Assembly (NCBI GenBank): GCA_050633905.1 | Contig: JBOEHJ010000084.1 | Location: 1-64,000 of the forward strand | DNA length: 64,000 nucleotides | Direction of reading: 5' to 3' | Origin: JANQPX01 sp050633905 | GTDB lineage: Bacteria; Pseudomonadota; Alphaproteobacteria; Geminicoccales; Geminicoccaceae | Shown: positions 36,480 to 44,902 of the stretch, in pieces | Position numbering within the stretch: position 1 is the stretch's first letter | How the letters are laid out: every line of letters starts with the position of its first letter | The notes under the pieces: model-generated | Seen by the model: the letters and a program-made list of their open reading frames with translations, nothing else | The model's database searches: none | What the model was told of the DNA's origin: nothing | Position numbers and translations under genes: made by a program

Positions 36480-37604
36480 CTATGCTGGCAGCGCATCCAG
36501 GGCCCGACAATCCTCAGCATGCCACCCCACATTGACGCGATCGCCGGGATTGATATGGACGTGACCGGCGGCATTGGCGACCTTGACCACGAAATCGTCA
36601 TGCCCGCAAACACTCACTCTCGTACGCATGTGATCGCCAAGATAGATCTGTTCCTTGACATTGGCCTCGAAAACATTGGCGAAGCGACCCTCCTCGGGAT
36701 TGATCGTCACCCGCTCCGGGCGAAGGGATAACAGCGTCTCCCGATCACCTTCTTGAACATTGACCGCAAGCGCTTCGATCTCTCCACCTTCCACCTCGAC
36801 CCGGCAGGTCGAGCCGTTGAACCCTTTGATTTTACCGGCAATTTTGTTGTTCTCGCCGATAAACTGGGCAACGAAAGCGTTTTCCGGACGCTCATAGAGG
36901 TCTTCCGGTGAGGCCAGTTGTTGGATCACGCCATCATTAAAGACCGCGATCCGGTTCGACATGGTTAGGGCTTCGCTCTGGTCGTGGGTGACATAGACCA
37001 CGGTCACGCCAAGATTTTCGTGGATATGCTTGATCTCGTATTGCATCTGCTCGCGCAGCTGCTTGTCCAGCGCGCCCAGCGGCTCGTCCATGAGCACCAG
37101 CTTCGGCTCGAACACAAGCGCGCGAGCAACGGCGACACGCTGCTGCTGACCGCCCGAGAGCTGTGCTGGCCGCCTGTGGCCGAAAGCCCCCAATTGCACC
37201 ATATCGAGCGCGCGTTTCACGCGGGTTTCGGTCTCACTCCGGTCCATGCCGCGCACTTCCAGGGGAAAGGCCAGGTTTTCGCTGATCGTCATATGCGGAA
37301 ATAGGGCATAATTCTGAAAAACCATGCCGATATTACGCTTATAGGGCGGCACATTGTTGATCGGCTGACCATCTAGAATAATGTCGCCATGGGTGGCAAT
37401 CTCGAAGCCGGCAAGCATCATCAGACAGGTGGTCTTGCCTGATCCCGATGGCCCGAGCATGGTTAGAAACTCTCCCTCAGCCACGTCCAAATTGAGATTT
37501 TTGACGACCAAGATCTCGCCGTCATAGCTCTTTTGCACATTGGCGAAGCGCACATATGCCTCATTTTCAGCCAAACCGTCCGCGCTCCCTGTCAGCCCTT
37601 TCAA
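36480..37604 (-). CDS. ABC transporter ATP-binding protein, polyamine type (PotA-like)
   Basis: Cytoplasmic ATPase of 374 residues and the first gene of the importer cluster. Walker A is MLGPSGSGKTTCLMMLAGFE, the signature is QLSGGQQQRVAVARALVFEP, Walker B is LVLMDEPLGALDKQLREQMQ, and the switch His is in VTHDQSEALTMS. A C-terminal TOBE domain (about residues 280-370) begins near GSTCRVEVEGGEIEALAVNV, typical of PotA/FbpC/MalK-like subunits and often regulatory. Confidence 0.92.
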   Translation of the reverse strand: MKGLTGSADGLAENEAYVRFANVQKSYDGEILVVKNLNLDVAEGEFLTMLGPSGSGKTTCLMMLAGFEIATHGDIILDGQPINNVPPYKRNIGMVFQNYALFPHMTISENLAFPLEVRGMDRSETETRVKRALDMVQLGAFGHRRPAQLSGGQQQRVAVARALVFEPKLVLMDEPLGALDKQLREQMQYEIKHIHENLGVTVVYVTHDQSEALTMSNRIAVFNDGVIQQLASPEDLYERPENAFVAQFIGENNKIAGKIKGFNGSTCRVEVEGGEIEALAVNVQEGDRETLLSLRPERVTINPEEGRFANVFEANVKEQIYLGDHMRTRVSVCGHDDFVVKVANAAGHVHINPGDRVNVGWHAEDCRALDALPA

Positions 37605-37822
37605 TGGGGCTCGTTGAATTCAGGCTAGTTGCTACCCTACTGCAAACCATGGAAAATACAAATTTCATCATCGAAGCATACGCTCCCTCTTCTCCGGCAA
37701 GAACCACGACAGGTTCTCGTTGATGCGGCGGCGTTCCTTCGATCGGTAAAACTCTTCTCAGGAACATTTAGGATCAATTAGAAGCAAACTCCGTGCCAGC
37801 GACAACCGTTGCATGACACCGG

Positions 37823-38464
37823 TCAGTACAACTCCTCGCGGATATTCTGATCGATGATCTCATCATATCCCTTCACCGTCTCAGCACTGGCTTTTCGATC
37901 CACCACATCGGCAATGATCTGGCCAAGCGTGGGCATGGAGCGCCGATCGACCTTGACCCCCTCCTCCCAGAGTTTGGAACGAATAAGCGCCTTGGAGCAT
38001 TGCAGAAATACCTGATCGACCCTGACCAGAACGGCCAGGCTGGGTGTCCGGCCGTCGACGGCGTGGCGTGCCAGGATCTCGGGCGTGGTGATCAGTTTCG
38101 CCCGCCCGTTCAACCGCAACGTCTCGGTGAAACCGGGGATGAAGAACAGCAAGCCGACATGAGGATTGTGGACGATGTTGCGAAGTGAATCGATCCGATT
38201 GTTGCCAGGGCGATCGGGGATAATCAGCGTCTTCTCATCAGTGATCTCGACAAAGCCTGGCGCATCGCCGCGCGGCGAATTGTCGGCGCTACCATCCGCG
38301 CTTGCCGTTGCCAGGCAAAGAAACGGTGAGAGCTCGATAAAGCGCCGGCAATGCTGGTCAAGATGGTCAAGCTCCTTCATCAAGGCCAAACGGCTCGGTG
38401 CCTTGAACATCGCATGCAGGGCCTGCTCGTCAGCGACCACATCGGCCTTTGGAACCTCAAGCAT
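37823..38464 (-). CDS. Pyridoxamine 5'-phosphate oxidase family flavoprotein
   Basis: Small split-barrel flavin-binding protein, 213 residues from the chosen start. Features: KAPSRLALMKELDHLDQHCR near the N-terminus, SPFLCLATASADGSADNSPR and GDAPGFVEITDEKTLIIPDR forming the barrel and FMN phosphate contacts, then NRIDSLRNIVHNPHVGLLFF and a C-terminal helix with KLWEEGVKVDRRSMPTLGQI. The arrangement matches the MSMEG_1061-like subgroup of PPOX proteins, whose substrates are unknown. A start at 38563 would add 33 residues not found in relatives; ATG at 38464 has GGGAGG upstream and was preferred. Confidence 0.83.
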   Translation of the reverse strand: MLEVPKADVVADEQALHAMFKAPSRLALMKELDHLDQHCRRFIELSPFLCLATASADGSADNSPRGDAPGFVEITDEKTLIIPDRPGNNRIDSLRNIVHNPHVGLLFFIPGFTETLRLNGRAKLITTPEILARHAVDGRTPSLAVLVRVDQVFLQCSKALIRSKLWEEGVKVDRRSMPTLGQIIADVVDRKASAETVKGYDEIIDQNIREELY

Positions 38465-38713
38465 GTCAAGCGCCCTCCCGACGGTTTGATTAAGCTGAGC
38501 ATAAGCGATCAGCGGCGTCAAATCGGCATCCAGGGATTGTTGGGCCCGATCGAAGCAGACCACCTCTCCGACGACATGCCAAGTGGCTGCATATCGTCAC
38601 TTTTGCCGCGACGTTCATCAAATCTTAGTCTTCCTCCGTTAGCGTCCATCGAAACGCATTTGATCTTGAACAACGCACGCGTTGGATGGAGCGAACAATT
38701 GGCTCAGGAGACT

Positions 38714-39250
38714 GTGAGTGATGCCGAAAGCACCTGGCTGGAAGCTGATCAGAGCAGGTGCGATGCCGCCTGGGAGCGCATGCAGGAACGTGCGCTCAAG
38801 GCGTTCCGCGATGGTGATCTGGCAGCTGCTGTGCAATCTTGGGCCACGGCTTTCGATATAGCCAAGCAGAATTTTGCCTGGGGCGACCCAAGATTGGCGG
38901 CAAGTTTCACCAATCATGCCTTCGCCTTGATACGCCAGGATCAGCTTCATCCCGCGACGCTTCTCCTCAACGATGCCGTCCGTTGTTGGGAGGACAGCTG
39001 GCGATGGGTGCCGCTCATGCGCCCCCTTCCCGGCGACGGCCAAGCTGCAGAGGACCGGTATGATGACGCCGTGCTGCCGGAACTCTATGCGTTCATCAAA
39101 CGCGGTCAGGCGATCACTGAAACACTGGCCAAGGAGCGCCAGTTGCCAAATGGCGGCCTTGAGGAATGGCAAGAAAACAAGCCATCGACGATGTGTGATC
39201 TGCGCAAGCTTGTCTCGGCCATCCTCCTGATGGCATCGAAGGCGCCTTGA
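38714..39250 (+). CDS. TPR-like helical protein of unknown function
   Basis: About 178 residues if GTG at 38714 is used; AGGAG stands very close to it, so an upstream TTG at 38660 is an alternative. The sequence is helical with one clear tetratricopeptide-like unit (ERALKAFRDGDLAAAVQSWA followed by TAFDIAKQNFAWGDPRLAAS) and the phrase SFTNHAFALIRQDQLHPATL. SWRWVPLMRPLPG and a region ending in GGLEEWQENKPSTM follow. I have seen similar TPR-like proteins in other Alphaproteobacteria, but no function is known to me. It diverges from the PPOX gene. Confidence 0.7.
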   Translation: MSDAESTWLEADQSRCDAAWERMQERALKAFRDGDLAAAVQSWATAFDIAKQNFAWGDPRLAASFTNHAFALIRQDQLHPATLLLNDAVRCWEDSWRWVPLMRPLPGDGQAAEDRYDDAVLPELYAFIKRGQAITETLAKERQLPNGGLEEWQENKPSTMCDLRKLVSAILLMASKAP

Positions 39251-39290
39251 GGAAAGGTTGACGCCGAAGGACATGAAAGCAGCGTAGCCC

Positions 39291-39647
39291 ATGGTCGCCG
39301 TGTCTCTGATGCCACCCGTCGATCAATGCGCCTCCTGCGAAGGCAAAAGGGCAGCGAGCAAGGCCTACGACATCGGCGCGGCGCGCGAGGCGGAAGCCTT
39401 GGACAACCAGGGCCGGACCGAGGCTGCTCAGCCGTCGCCGGGATCTCTACCGCCTCCTAGCGCGGATGATGCCGCGACCAAGCCAGTCGATACTGTCGCC
39501 CGACCTCTTTTGTCGCCTGACCTCGCCGTTCAGGCCTCCCATGGCACATCGGAAATCAGCCAGAGCCATGACGGCGCCAATCCCGCGCTGAGGCTACAAG
39601 CGGCGCAAGCTTACGGTGCAACACCGAGCCGGGGTTTCAGTCAGTGA
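39291..39647 (+). CDS. Hypothetical protein, low complexity
   Basis: A 118-residue frame starting 40 bases after the TPR-like gene. It is rich in Ala, Ser, Pro and Gln (AAQPSPGSLPPPSADDAATK) and looks disordered, with one Cys pair (CASCEG) near the start. No domain is recognised and no strong ribosome site precedes either candidate ATG (39291 or 39309). It could be a real, fast-evolving protein cotranscribed with its neighbour, or a spurious frame in GC-rich DNA. Confidence 0.4.
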   Translation: MVAVSLMPPVDQCASCEGKRAASKAYDIGAAREAEALDNQGRTEAAQPSPGSLPPPSADDAATKPVDTVARPLLSPDLAVQASHGTSEISQSHDGANPALRLQAAQAYGATPSRGFSQ

Positions 39648-39687
39648 CAGCAGATGCAAGCCGCTTTGACATGGTCGATCACAAGGC

Positions 39688-40326
39688 TTAGCCACCGGGG
39701 AAAAGCTGATTGAGTTCGTCGATCGCCTCGGGCGTCAACGGCTTGGTTTTGTGGTCTCTGAGCAGCAGATAGAGCTTCGCCGTCGCCTCAAGCTCTTCGA
39801 TGGCGCCAGCGGCTCCATCCAATGTCTTGCCCGCGACCACGGGACCGTGATTGGCCAAAAGTACCGAGGCATGGCGCGCGGCCAGATCGCGAACCGCCGT
39901 CGCCAGGCGTTCGTCGCCCGGCGGGTAATAGGGGACCAACGGCAACTTGCCGACCCGCATCACGTAATAGGCGGTCAGCGGCGGCAGGCAATTTTGCTCA
40001 TCCAAGCCGTCCATGCAGGATACCGCCACGGAATGGGTCGAGTGGAGATGAACGATGGCGCCAGCATCCGGCCGCTCATCATAGACGCAGCGATGCAGGA
40101 AGGCCTCCTTCGAGGGTTTGTGACCTGCCAAATGACGCCCGTCATGGTCAAGCTTAGCGATAGTCGCCGGGTCCAGCTTGCCGAGGCGCGAATTGGTCGG
40201 CGTCAGCAGCCAGCCATCGTCAAGCCGCACGCTGATATTGCCGGTGCTGCCATGGGACAGACCAAGATGAGCCAAAAGCTGGCCAAGCTCGACAATGTCC
40301 TCCCGTTGCTTGGCCTCAGTGGTCAC
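39688..40326 (-). CDS. otnC: 3-oxo-tetronate 4-phosphate decarboxylase (class II aldolase family)
   Basis: Zinc-dependent class II aldolase-fold enzyme, 212 residues. Metal-binding histidines are in AIVHLHSTHSVAVSC and VLLANHGPVVAGKTL, and the conserved N-terminal block is LSHGSTGNISVRLDDGWLLT. In acid-sugar pathways OtnC decarboxylates 3-oxo-tetronate 4-phosphate to dihydroxyacetone phosphate. The start codon overlaps the OtnK stop by four bases, which links it to that kinase and separates it from fuculose- or ribulose-phosphate aldolases of the same family. Assignment rests on this context plus fold. Confidence 0.85.
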   Translation of the reverse strand: MTTEAKQREDIVELGQLLAHLGLSHGSTGNISVRLDDGWLLTPTNSRLGKLDPATIAKLDHDGRHLAGHKPSKEAFLHRCVYDERPDAGAIVHLHSTHSVAVSCMDGLDEQNCLPPLTAYYVMRVGKLPLVPYYPPGDERLATAVRDLAARHASVLLANHGPVVAGKTLDGAAGAIEELEATAKLYLLLRDHKTKPLTPEAIDELNQLFPGG

Positions 40327-41606
40327 GGCTGCACCTCGTCCAGCTTGGTAAAGGCTTTGGAGAAGAAATCGCGCGCACCGAAATTGCCCGATTTAAGCGC
40401 AAGCGCTAAGGGCTCCTCATCGAGGCTGGTCGTCCAGGGGACGCCAGGATCGATCGCCGGACCGATGCGTAGCCCTTTGACCCCAAGCGCCTTGACCACG
40501 GCACCGGAGGTCTCGCCGCCCGCAAGCACAAACCGCCTAACGCCGAGCTTGCGCAGTTCGCAGCCAATGCCGGCCAAGGCTTCTTCGACCATGATACCGG
40601 CCTTTTCGCGGCCGAAAGCCCTTTGGATTTCAGCGACGTCCAAGGGCGAGTCCGAAGCGCTGATCAAAACCGGCGCTCGACCAAGCTTGCTGCGCGCCCA
40701 GGTGATCGCGCGATCCACCTCGTCCCGTCCCTGACAAAGTGCCCGAACATCGAGACGATGAACCCCATGCCCCGCAGCGCGAAACGCTTCGATCTGCCCC
40801 AAGGTCGCTGTCGAACAACTCCCCGCAAGAACGGCGGCATCGCCACCAACCGTCGGCAGGCGATCAGCCAGACCGGACTGGCCCAAAAGCCCCGAATCAC
40901 GAAAATTGTCGGGCAAGCCCATGGCGATACCGGAACCGCCCGTTATCAGCCGAAGGTCCTCGGATGCATGGCCAAGAGCAACCAGATGGCGGTTCGTGAT
41001 GGCATCGGCGACGGCCTGGCGAATACCTGCGGCGCGCAAGCTCTCAATGGCCTCTCGAATGACATCGGGCCCCTGATCCACGATATCGAATGGTAAAAGC
41101 CCTACTTTCCCCTTGCTCTGACGCCCGAGCACCGCGACGAGATTGCTATCGGTCATCGGCGTGAGCGGATGATGACGCATCGAGCTTGCCGAGAGCAGCT
41201 GTTCACCAACGAAAAGATGGCCCTGATACACCGTTCGGCCGTTCTCAGGAAAGGCGGGACAGGCGATGGTAAAATCGCTGCCAAGAGCTGTCAGCAACGC
41301 TTCGCTCACCTGGCCGATATTGCCGGTATCTGTGGAATCAAAGGTCGAGCAATATTTGAACATCATCTGGCGTGCGCCCTGTTGGCGCAGCCAGGTGAGG
41401 GCTTGGAGGGATTGTTCAATGGCGTCATGCACCGGGATCGTTCTAGATTTCAGCGCAACGACGATCGCTTGGGCATCGCCGATATCGATCGGCTGCTCCG
41501 GCAGCCCGATCAGTTGGACAGTGCGCATGCCATGTCTAACCAGCATGCTGGCAAGATCGGTCGCGCCGGTGAAGTCGTCAGCGATACAGCCTAATAGTCG
41601 TGTCAT
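40323..41606 (-). CDS. otnK: 3-oxo-tetronate kinase (four-carbon acid sugar kinase, DUF1537)
   Basis: ATP-dependent kinase of 427 residues. The N-terminal sugar-binding domain opens with LGCIADDFTGATDLASMLVR. It contains CPAFPENGRTVYQGHLFVGE and QLLSASSMRHHPLTPMTDSN, with the HPLTPM signature of the family. The C-terminal nucleotide-binding domain shows FVLAGGETSGAVVKALGVKG and the region around GVPWTTSLDEEPLALALKSG. Known members phosphorylate 3-oxo-tetronate at O4. The gene pair otnK-otnC diverges from denD, forming a D-erythronate or related tetronate block, although the isomerase OtnI is missing. Confidence 0.9.
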   Translation of the reverse strand: MTRLLGCIADDFTGATDLASMLVRHGMRTVQLIGLPEQPIDIGDAQAIVVALKSRTIPVHDAIEQSLQALTWLRQQGARQMMFKYCSTFDSTDTGNIGQVSEALLTALGSDFTIACPAFPENGRTVYQGHLFVGEQLLSASSMRHHPLTPMTDSNLVAVLGRQSKGKVGLLPFDIVDQGPDVIREAIESLRAAGIRQAVADAITNRHLVALGHASEDLRLITGGSGIAMGLPDNFRDSGLLGQSGLADRLPTVGGDAAVLAGSCSTATLGQIEAFRAAGHGVHRLDVRALCQGRDEVDRAITWARSKLGRAPVLISASDSPLDVAEIQRAFGREKAGIMVEEALAGIGCELRKLGVRRFVLAGGETSGAVVKALGVKGLRIGPAIDPGVPWTTSLDEEPLALALKSGNFGARDFFSKAFTKLDEVQP

Positions 41607-41734
41607 TGGATCCAGACATTTTTGCGGACATACTCAGTTGGAGAAGATGCCCTCTGTTGTTTATGATGCCTCGTCAATCGTTCTAGCGCATCTGGGTAGG
41701 GGTGCAATAACCAGAACATCAGGGGAGGTGGGTG

Positions 41735-42721
41735 ATGCATATCGTAATCACCGGTGGCGGCGGCTTTATCGGCAAGAAACTAGCAGCGGCATTGCTATCG
41801 AAAGACGGCATCGAGATTGCCGGATCTAGCGCCAAGCCGCTGAAAAAACTAACGCTTTTTGACGTCGTCGAAGCACAAGGCCTGCCGGATGACCCGCGTC
41901 TTAAAACGGTCGCCGGTAATATCACTGACCCGGAGGAGGTCAACAGGCTGATCGATGGGGATGTCGATGTCGTCTGCCATCTGGCCGCGATCGTCAGCGC
42001 CAATGCGGAGGCCGATTTCGATCTGGGCGTGGCGGTCAATCTTGATGGCACGCGCCATGTTCTCGAGGCCTGCCGAAAGCTGGGCTCCAGCCCGCGCGTC
42101 ATTTTCGCCAGTTCCGTTGCGGTCTATGGCGGCGATATGCCGAAGGTCGGCTATGACGACATGATCTTGAACCCGCAAACCTCCTATGGCGCCCAGAAAG
42201 CGGCAAGCGAACTCTTGGTGAATGATTACAGCCGAAAAGGCTTCGTCGACGGTCTGTCGCTACGCCTACCGACCATTGTGGTGCGGCCGGGCAAGCCAAA
42301 CAAGGCAGCCTCGACCTTCGCGAGCTCGATCCTAAGAGAGCCTCTGGCCGGCCAGGAAGCCCTTTGTCCGGTCAGTCCGGATTCGGTGATGTATATCCTG
42401 TCGCCAAGGCGTGTGATCGAGGCATTTCTTCACGGGCTCTCGCTTCCGGGCGAGGCTTTCGGGCCGGCGCGCATGCTGACCCTACCCGGCATCTCCGTTT
42501 CGATCGGCGAGGTCGCCAAGGCTTTGGCCGATGTCGCGGGCCAGGCAACAGCTGAGCGTATCCGCTGGCAACCGGACGACCATATCCAGAAAATCGTCTC
42601 AGGTTGGCTCCCAGCCTTCGATGCAAAACGCGCAAAGAACCTTGGCTTTCAGCCGGATAAGGATATCGTCGAGATCATTCAGGCTCATATCGAGGACGAG
42701 CTGGGCGGCGTGATCCGTTAA
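41735..42721 (+). CDS. denD: D-erythronate dehydrogenase (SDR family)
   Basis: Extended short-chain dehydrogenase of 328 residues. The NAD-binding loop is ITGGGGFIGKKLAAALL. VVCHLAAIVSANAEADFDLG and ASSVAVYGGDMPKVG precede the catalytic YxxxK in TSYGAQKAASELLVNDYSRK. RLPTIVVRPGKPNKAASTFA and the ending WLPAFDAKRAKNLGFQPDKD match DenD proteins closely as I recall them. It oxidises D-erythronate to 2-oxo-tetronate. ATG at 41735 follows AGGGGAGG at 41721-41728. The position, divergent from otnK-otnC, supports the pathway; general epimerases are less likely. Confidence 0.87.
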   Translation: MHIVITGGGGFIGKKLAAALLSKDGIEIAGSSAKPLKKLTLFDVVEAQGLPDDPRLKTVAGNITDPEEVNRLIDGDVDVVCHLAAIVSANAEADFDLGVAVNLDGTRHVLEACRKLGSSPRVIFASSVAVYGGDMPKVGYDDMILNPQTSYGAQKAASELLVNDYSRKGFVDGLSLRLPTIVVRPGKPNKAASTFASSILREPLAGQEALCPVSPDSVMYILSPRRVIEAFLHGLSLPGEAFGPARMLTLPGISVSIGEVAKALADVAGQATAERIRWQPDDHIQKIVSGWLPAFDAKRAKNLGFQPDKDIVEIIQAHIEDELGGVIR

Positions 42722-42794
42722 CGTATTTTGGTGACAAGTCGTTCCGGCAACCCTTCATCTTGACGGCAGCATTCCGAGGTCATCGGGTTGAAGG

Positions 42795-43454
42795 TTAGGA
42801 GGATTGAAGCCGGCGAAAGGTCAGGTTGATGCGTGGCAACACCTGCTTTTTGGTCTTGGGTAGCTGGTGACGCCAGCAAGCCTGACAGCGACCTTGCATC
42901 ACCAGGCATGAGCCATGAGCAAGATCTAAGCTGACGCGCTCGTCGGCATGGCGATGCTTTAGCTGAAAACGGCGTGTGGCCCCGAGCGACAAGCTGGCGA
43001 TGATCGGCTCATCACCGAGGACCGGCTCGTCATCGCTATGCCAGCCCATGCTGTCTCGGCCATCGCGGTAGAGATTGATCAAAACGCTGTTGAAGCCTTG
43101 GCCACTCAAGGCTTCAGCTTCGCTCTTCAACGCCAGCAAGGCTGGCGTCATCGGCGCCGGCTCATGACGGATACCGCTATAGGCATAACCGCCATCGCCG
43201 TACCAGGCGGTCAGTCTGGGCAAGGGGATTTTTCGCCCGAACAAAGCAGCGGTTTCCTGACGCCAGTCGATAGTCTCCAGGAGGTCCGCGAATGCCTGAT
43301 CGGCGATATCCGGCGAAAGCGCCTGATCGACCAGAAACGCCTCGCCGTCGATGGGAAGCAAATTCAGCGCTTCGCGTGCAGCATTGGCGCCCAGTCTATC
43401 GGCGCGAGGATTCACCCTATCGGCGGGACTTGAAAAGGAGATCGCCCTGCTCAT
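42795..43454 (-). CDS. AlkB-like 2-oxoglutarate/Fe(II) dioxygenase
   Basis: Nucleic-acid demethylase-like dioxygenase of 219 residues, close to the ABH2/AlkB-2 type. The nucleotide-recognition lid region is PLPRLTAWYGDGGYAYSG, the iron-binding HxD is in GWHSDDEPVLG, the distal His in CWRHQLPKTK, and the 2-oxoglutarate Arg in PRINLTFRRLQ. It probably reverses N-alkyl lesions on DNA. The ATG overlaps the end of the upstream HlyU-like gene by 38 bases in another frame, implying cotranscription and coupling; no later clear start exists. Confidence 0.88.
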   Translation of the reverse strand: MSRAISFSSPADRVNPRADRLGANAAREALNLLPIDGEAFLVDQALSPDIADQAFADLLETIDWRQETAALFGRKIPLPRLTAWYGDGGYAYSGIRHEPAPMTPALLALKSEAEALSGQGFNSVLINLYRDGRDSMGWHSDDEPVLGDEPIIASLSLGATRRFQLKHRHADERVSLDLAHGSCLVMQGRCQACWRHQLPKTKKQVLPRINLTFRRLQSS

Positions 43455-43719
43455 TGATGATCTGCTGCGCCTTGACGATAGAGAAACTGATCGCCTCGTC
43501 GCGACTGCTGTGGGTATCGACCCGAATGAAGCGGTTCTCTTTCAGCTCGCCATCGATGGTCTTGGTGATGATGCCTGCGGTATTCCACCCGCCGTCCCGT
43601 CGCTCAGGCGCCGGCTGGATCTGAAAACCCTGATACTCGACCGCTTCGCCAGGCGCTTCAGCCCCGCCATCACCACCACCGCCGCTGAAAAGCGACTTCA
43701 ACGATCCTAAAAGCCCCAT
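43417..43719 (-). CDS. HlyU family protein
   Basis: A 100-residue protein. After a short glycine-rich opening (LLGSLKSLFSGGGGDGG) comes the HlyU-family core: VEYQGFQIQPAPERRDGGWN, TAGIITKTIDGELKENRFIR and DEAISFSIVKAQQIINEQGD. HlyU was named as a transcriptional activator in Vibrio, but these alphaproteobacterial proteins resemble only the Pfam HlyU domain and may not bind DNA. GGAGG just upstream of the ATG at 43719 fixes the start. It overlaps alkB downstream. Confidence 0.85.
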   Translation of the reverse strand: MGLLGSLKSLFSGGGGDGGAEAPGEAVEYQGFQIQPAPERRDGGWNTAGIITKTIDGELKENRFIRVDTHSSRDEAISFSIVKAQQIINEQGDLLFKSRR

Positions 43720-43923
43720 ATCGGCTTTTCCTCCTATCAAACCCTCTGCTGCGAACCAGTCTAGGCAAGTTGTCGCCACTTCGAAACCGTCAGATAGCTC
43801 GCCTTGACCTTTCCTTCTGTCGATCAAACGGCTAAGGCCTATCGGACATCCATTGTTCGAGCGATCGTCCTGCCATCAATGCCATCGCCGCTCGATCGGG
43901 CATAGACAGCCAAAGGAGACATT

Positions 43924-44889
43924 GTGACGTCGGCGACGACGCCCCCATCAGGCGATCCATCAACGCCCGAGACCAAGACCGCCCTTGTTGGTGTTGACTG
44001 GGGAACGAGTTCGCTTCGAGCCTATCGCTTGGGCCGAGATGGACGCTTGCTCGAACGCGTCCGATCCGAACAGGGCATCTTACAAGTCGAGGACGACGCG
44101 TTTGCCGAGACCCTGGATGCTATCGTTGGCGCATGGCGTGAACCTGGCCTGCCTGTGATCCTCTCCGGCATGATCGGCTCGCGTCAGGGGTGGCTCGAAG
44201 TTCCCTATCTCGACATACCGACAAAATTGGATGCGATTGCCGGGGCTCTGGCTCGCCACCCGGATGATCCGACCATCCATATCGTGCCGGGTCTGGCACA
44301 AGATCCTGAAGGTCAAGCACCGGACGTGATGCGCGGCGAAGAAACCCAGATCATCGGCGCGCTTGGTGATGAGACAGGCTCATGTCTCCTGATCATGCCT
44401 GGCACCCACTCGAAATGGGTCCTGGTGGATCAGGGCAAGATCACCTGGTTTGCAACCTTCATGACCGGCGAAATGTTCAGCCTGTTGACCAACCACAGCA
44501 TCCTTGGAAGGCTCATGGTCGAGACCGACGATGCTCATGATGCAGCCGCGTTTGAGCAGGGGCTCGATGGCGCAAAGCGGCTGCCAGGTGGGCTGTTACA
44601 GAAACTGTTCAGTGCTCGGACCCTCCCCTTGTTCGAGCGGCTGCCGGCTGACAGCATCGCGACTTACCTCTCCGGCCTCCTCATCGGCAGCGAGATCCAG
44701 GAGGGCCTGAGCAATCTAGAAAGATCGGACAATAAGCCGTCGATCACGATCATCGGGGCATCAAACCTTGCTGAGCGCTATCTGGATGCCATCGCGCATC
44801 AGGGCATCAACGCGAAAAGGGCGGGCGACGATGCCGCCGCTTATGGACACTATCAACTCGCTAGAAATGCTCATCTGATTGCCACATGA
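43924..44889 (+). CDS. dgoK: 2-dehydro-3-deoxygalactonokinase
   Basis: ATP-dependent kinase of 321 residues converting 2-keto-3-deoxygalactonate to its 6-phosphate (De Ley-Doudoroff route). It begins with the phosphate loop VGVDWGTSSLRAYRL and contains LSGMIGSRQGWLEVPYLDIP, MRGEETQIIGAL, IMPGTHSKWVLVDQGKITWF and FMTGEMFSLLTNHSIL, all characteristic of DgoK. The start is GTG with AAGGAG about ten bases upstream. The aldolase gene follows after 13 bases; dgoD and a transporter are not beside them. Confidence 0.93.
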   Translation: MTSATTPPSGDPSTPETKTALVGVDWGTSSLRAYRLGRDGRLLERVRSEQGILQVEDDAFAETLDAIVGAWREPGLPVILSGMIGSRQGWLEVPYLDIPTKLDAIAGALARHPDDPTIHIVPGLAQDPEGQAPDVMRGEETQIIGALGDETGSCLLIMPGTHSKWVLVDQGKITWFATFMTGEMFSLLTNHSILGRLMVETDDAHDAAAFEQGLDGAKRLPGGLLQKLFSARTLPLFERLPADSIATYLSGLLIGSEIQEGLSNLERSDNKPSITIIGASNLAERYLDAIAHQGINAKRAGDDAAAYGHYQLARNAHLIAT

Positions 44890-44902
44890 TGGAAACGCTT
44901 TA

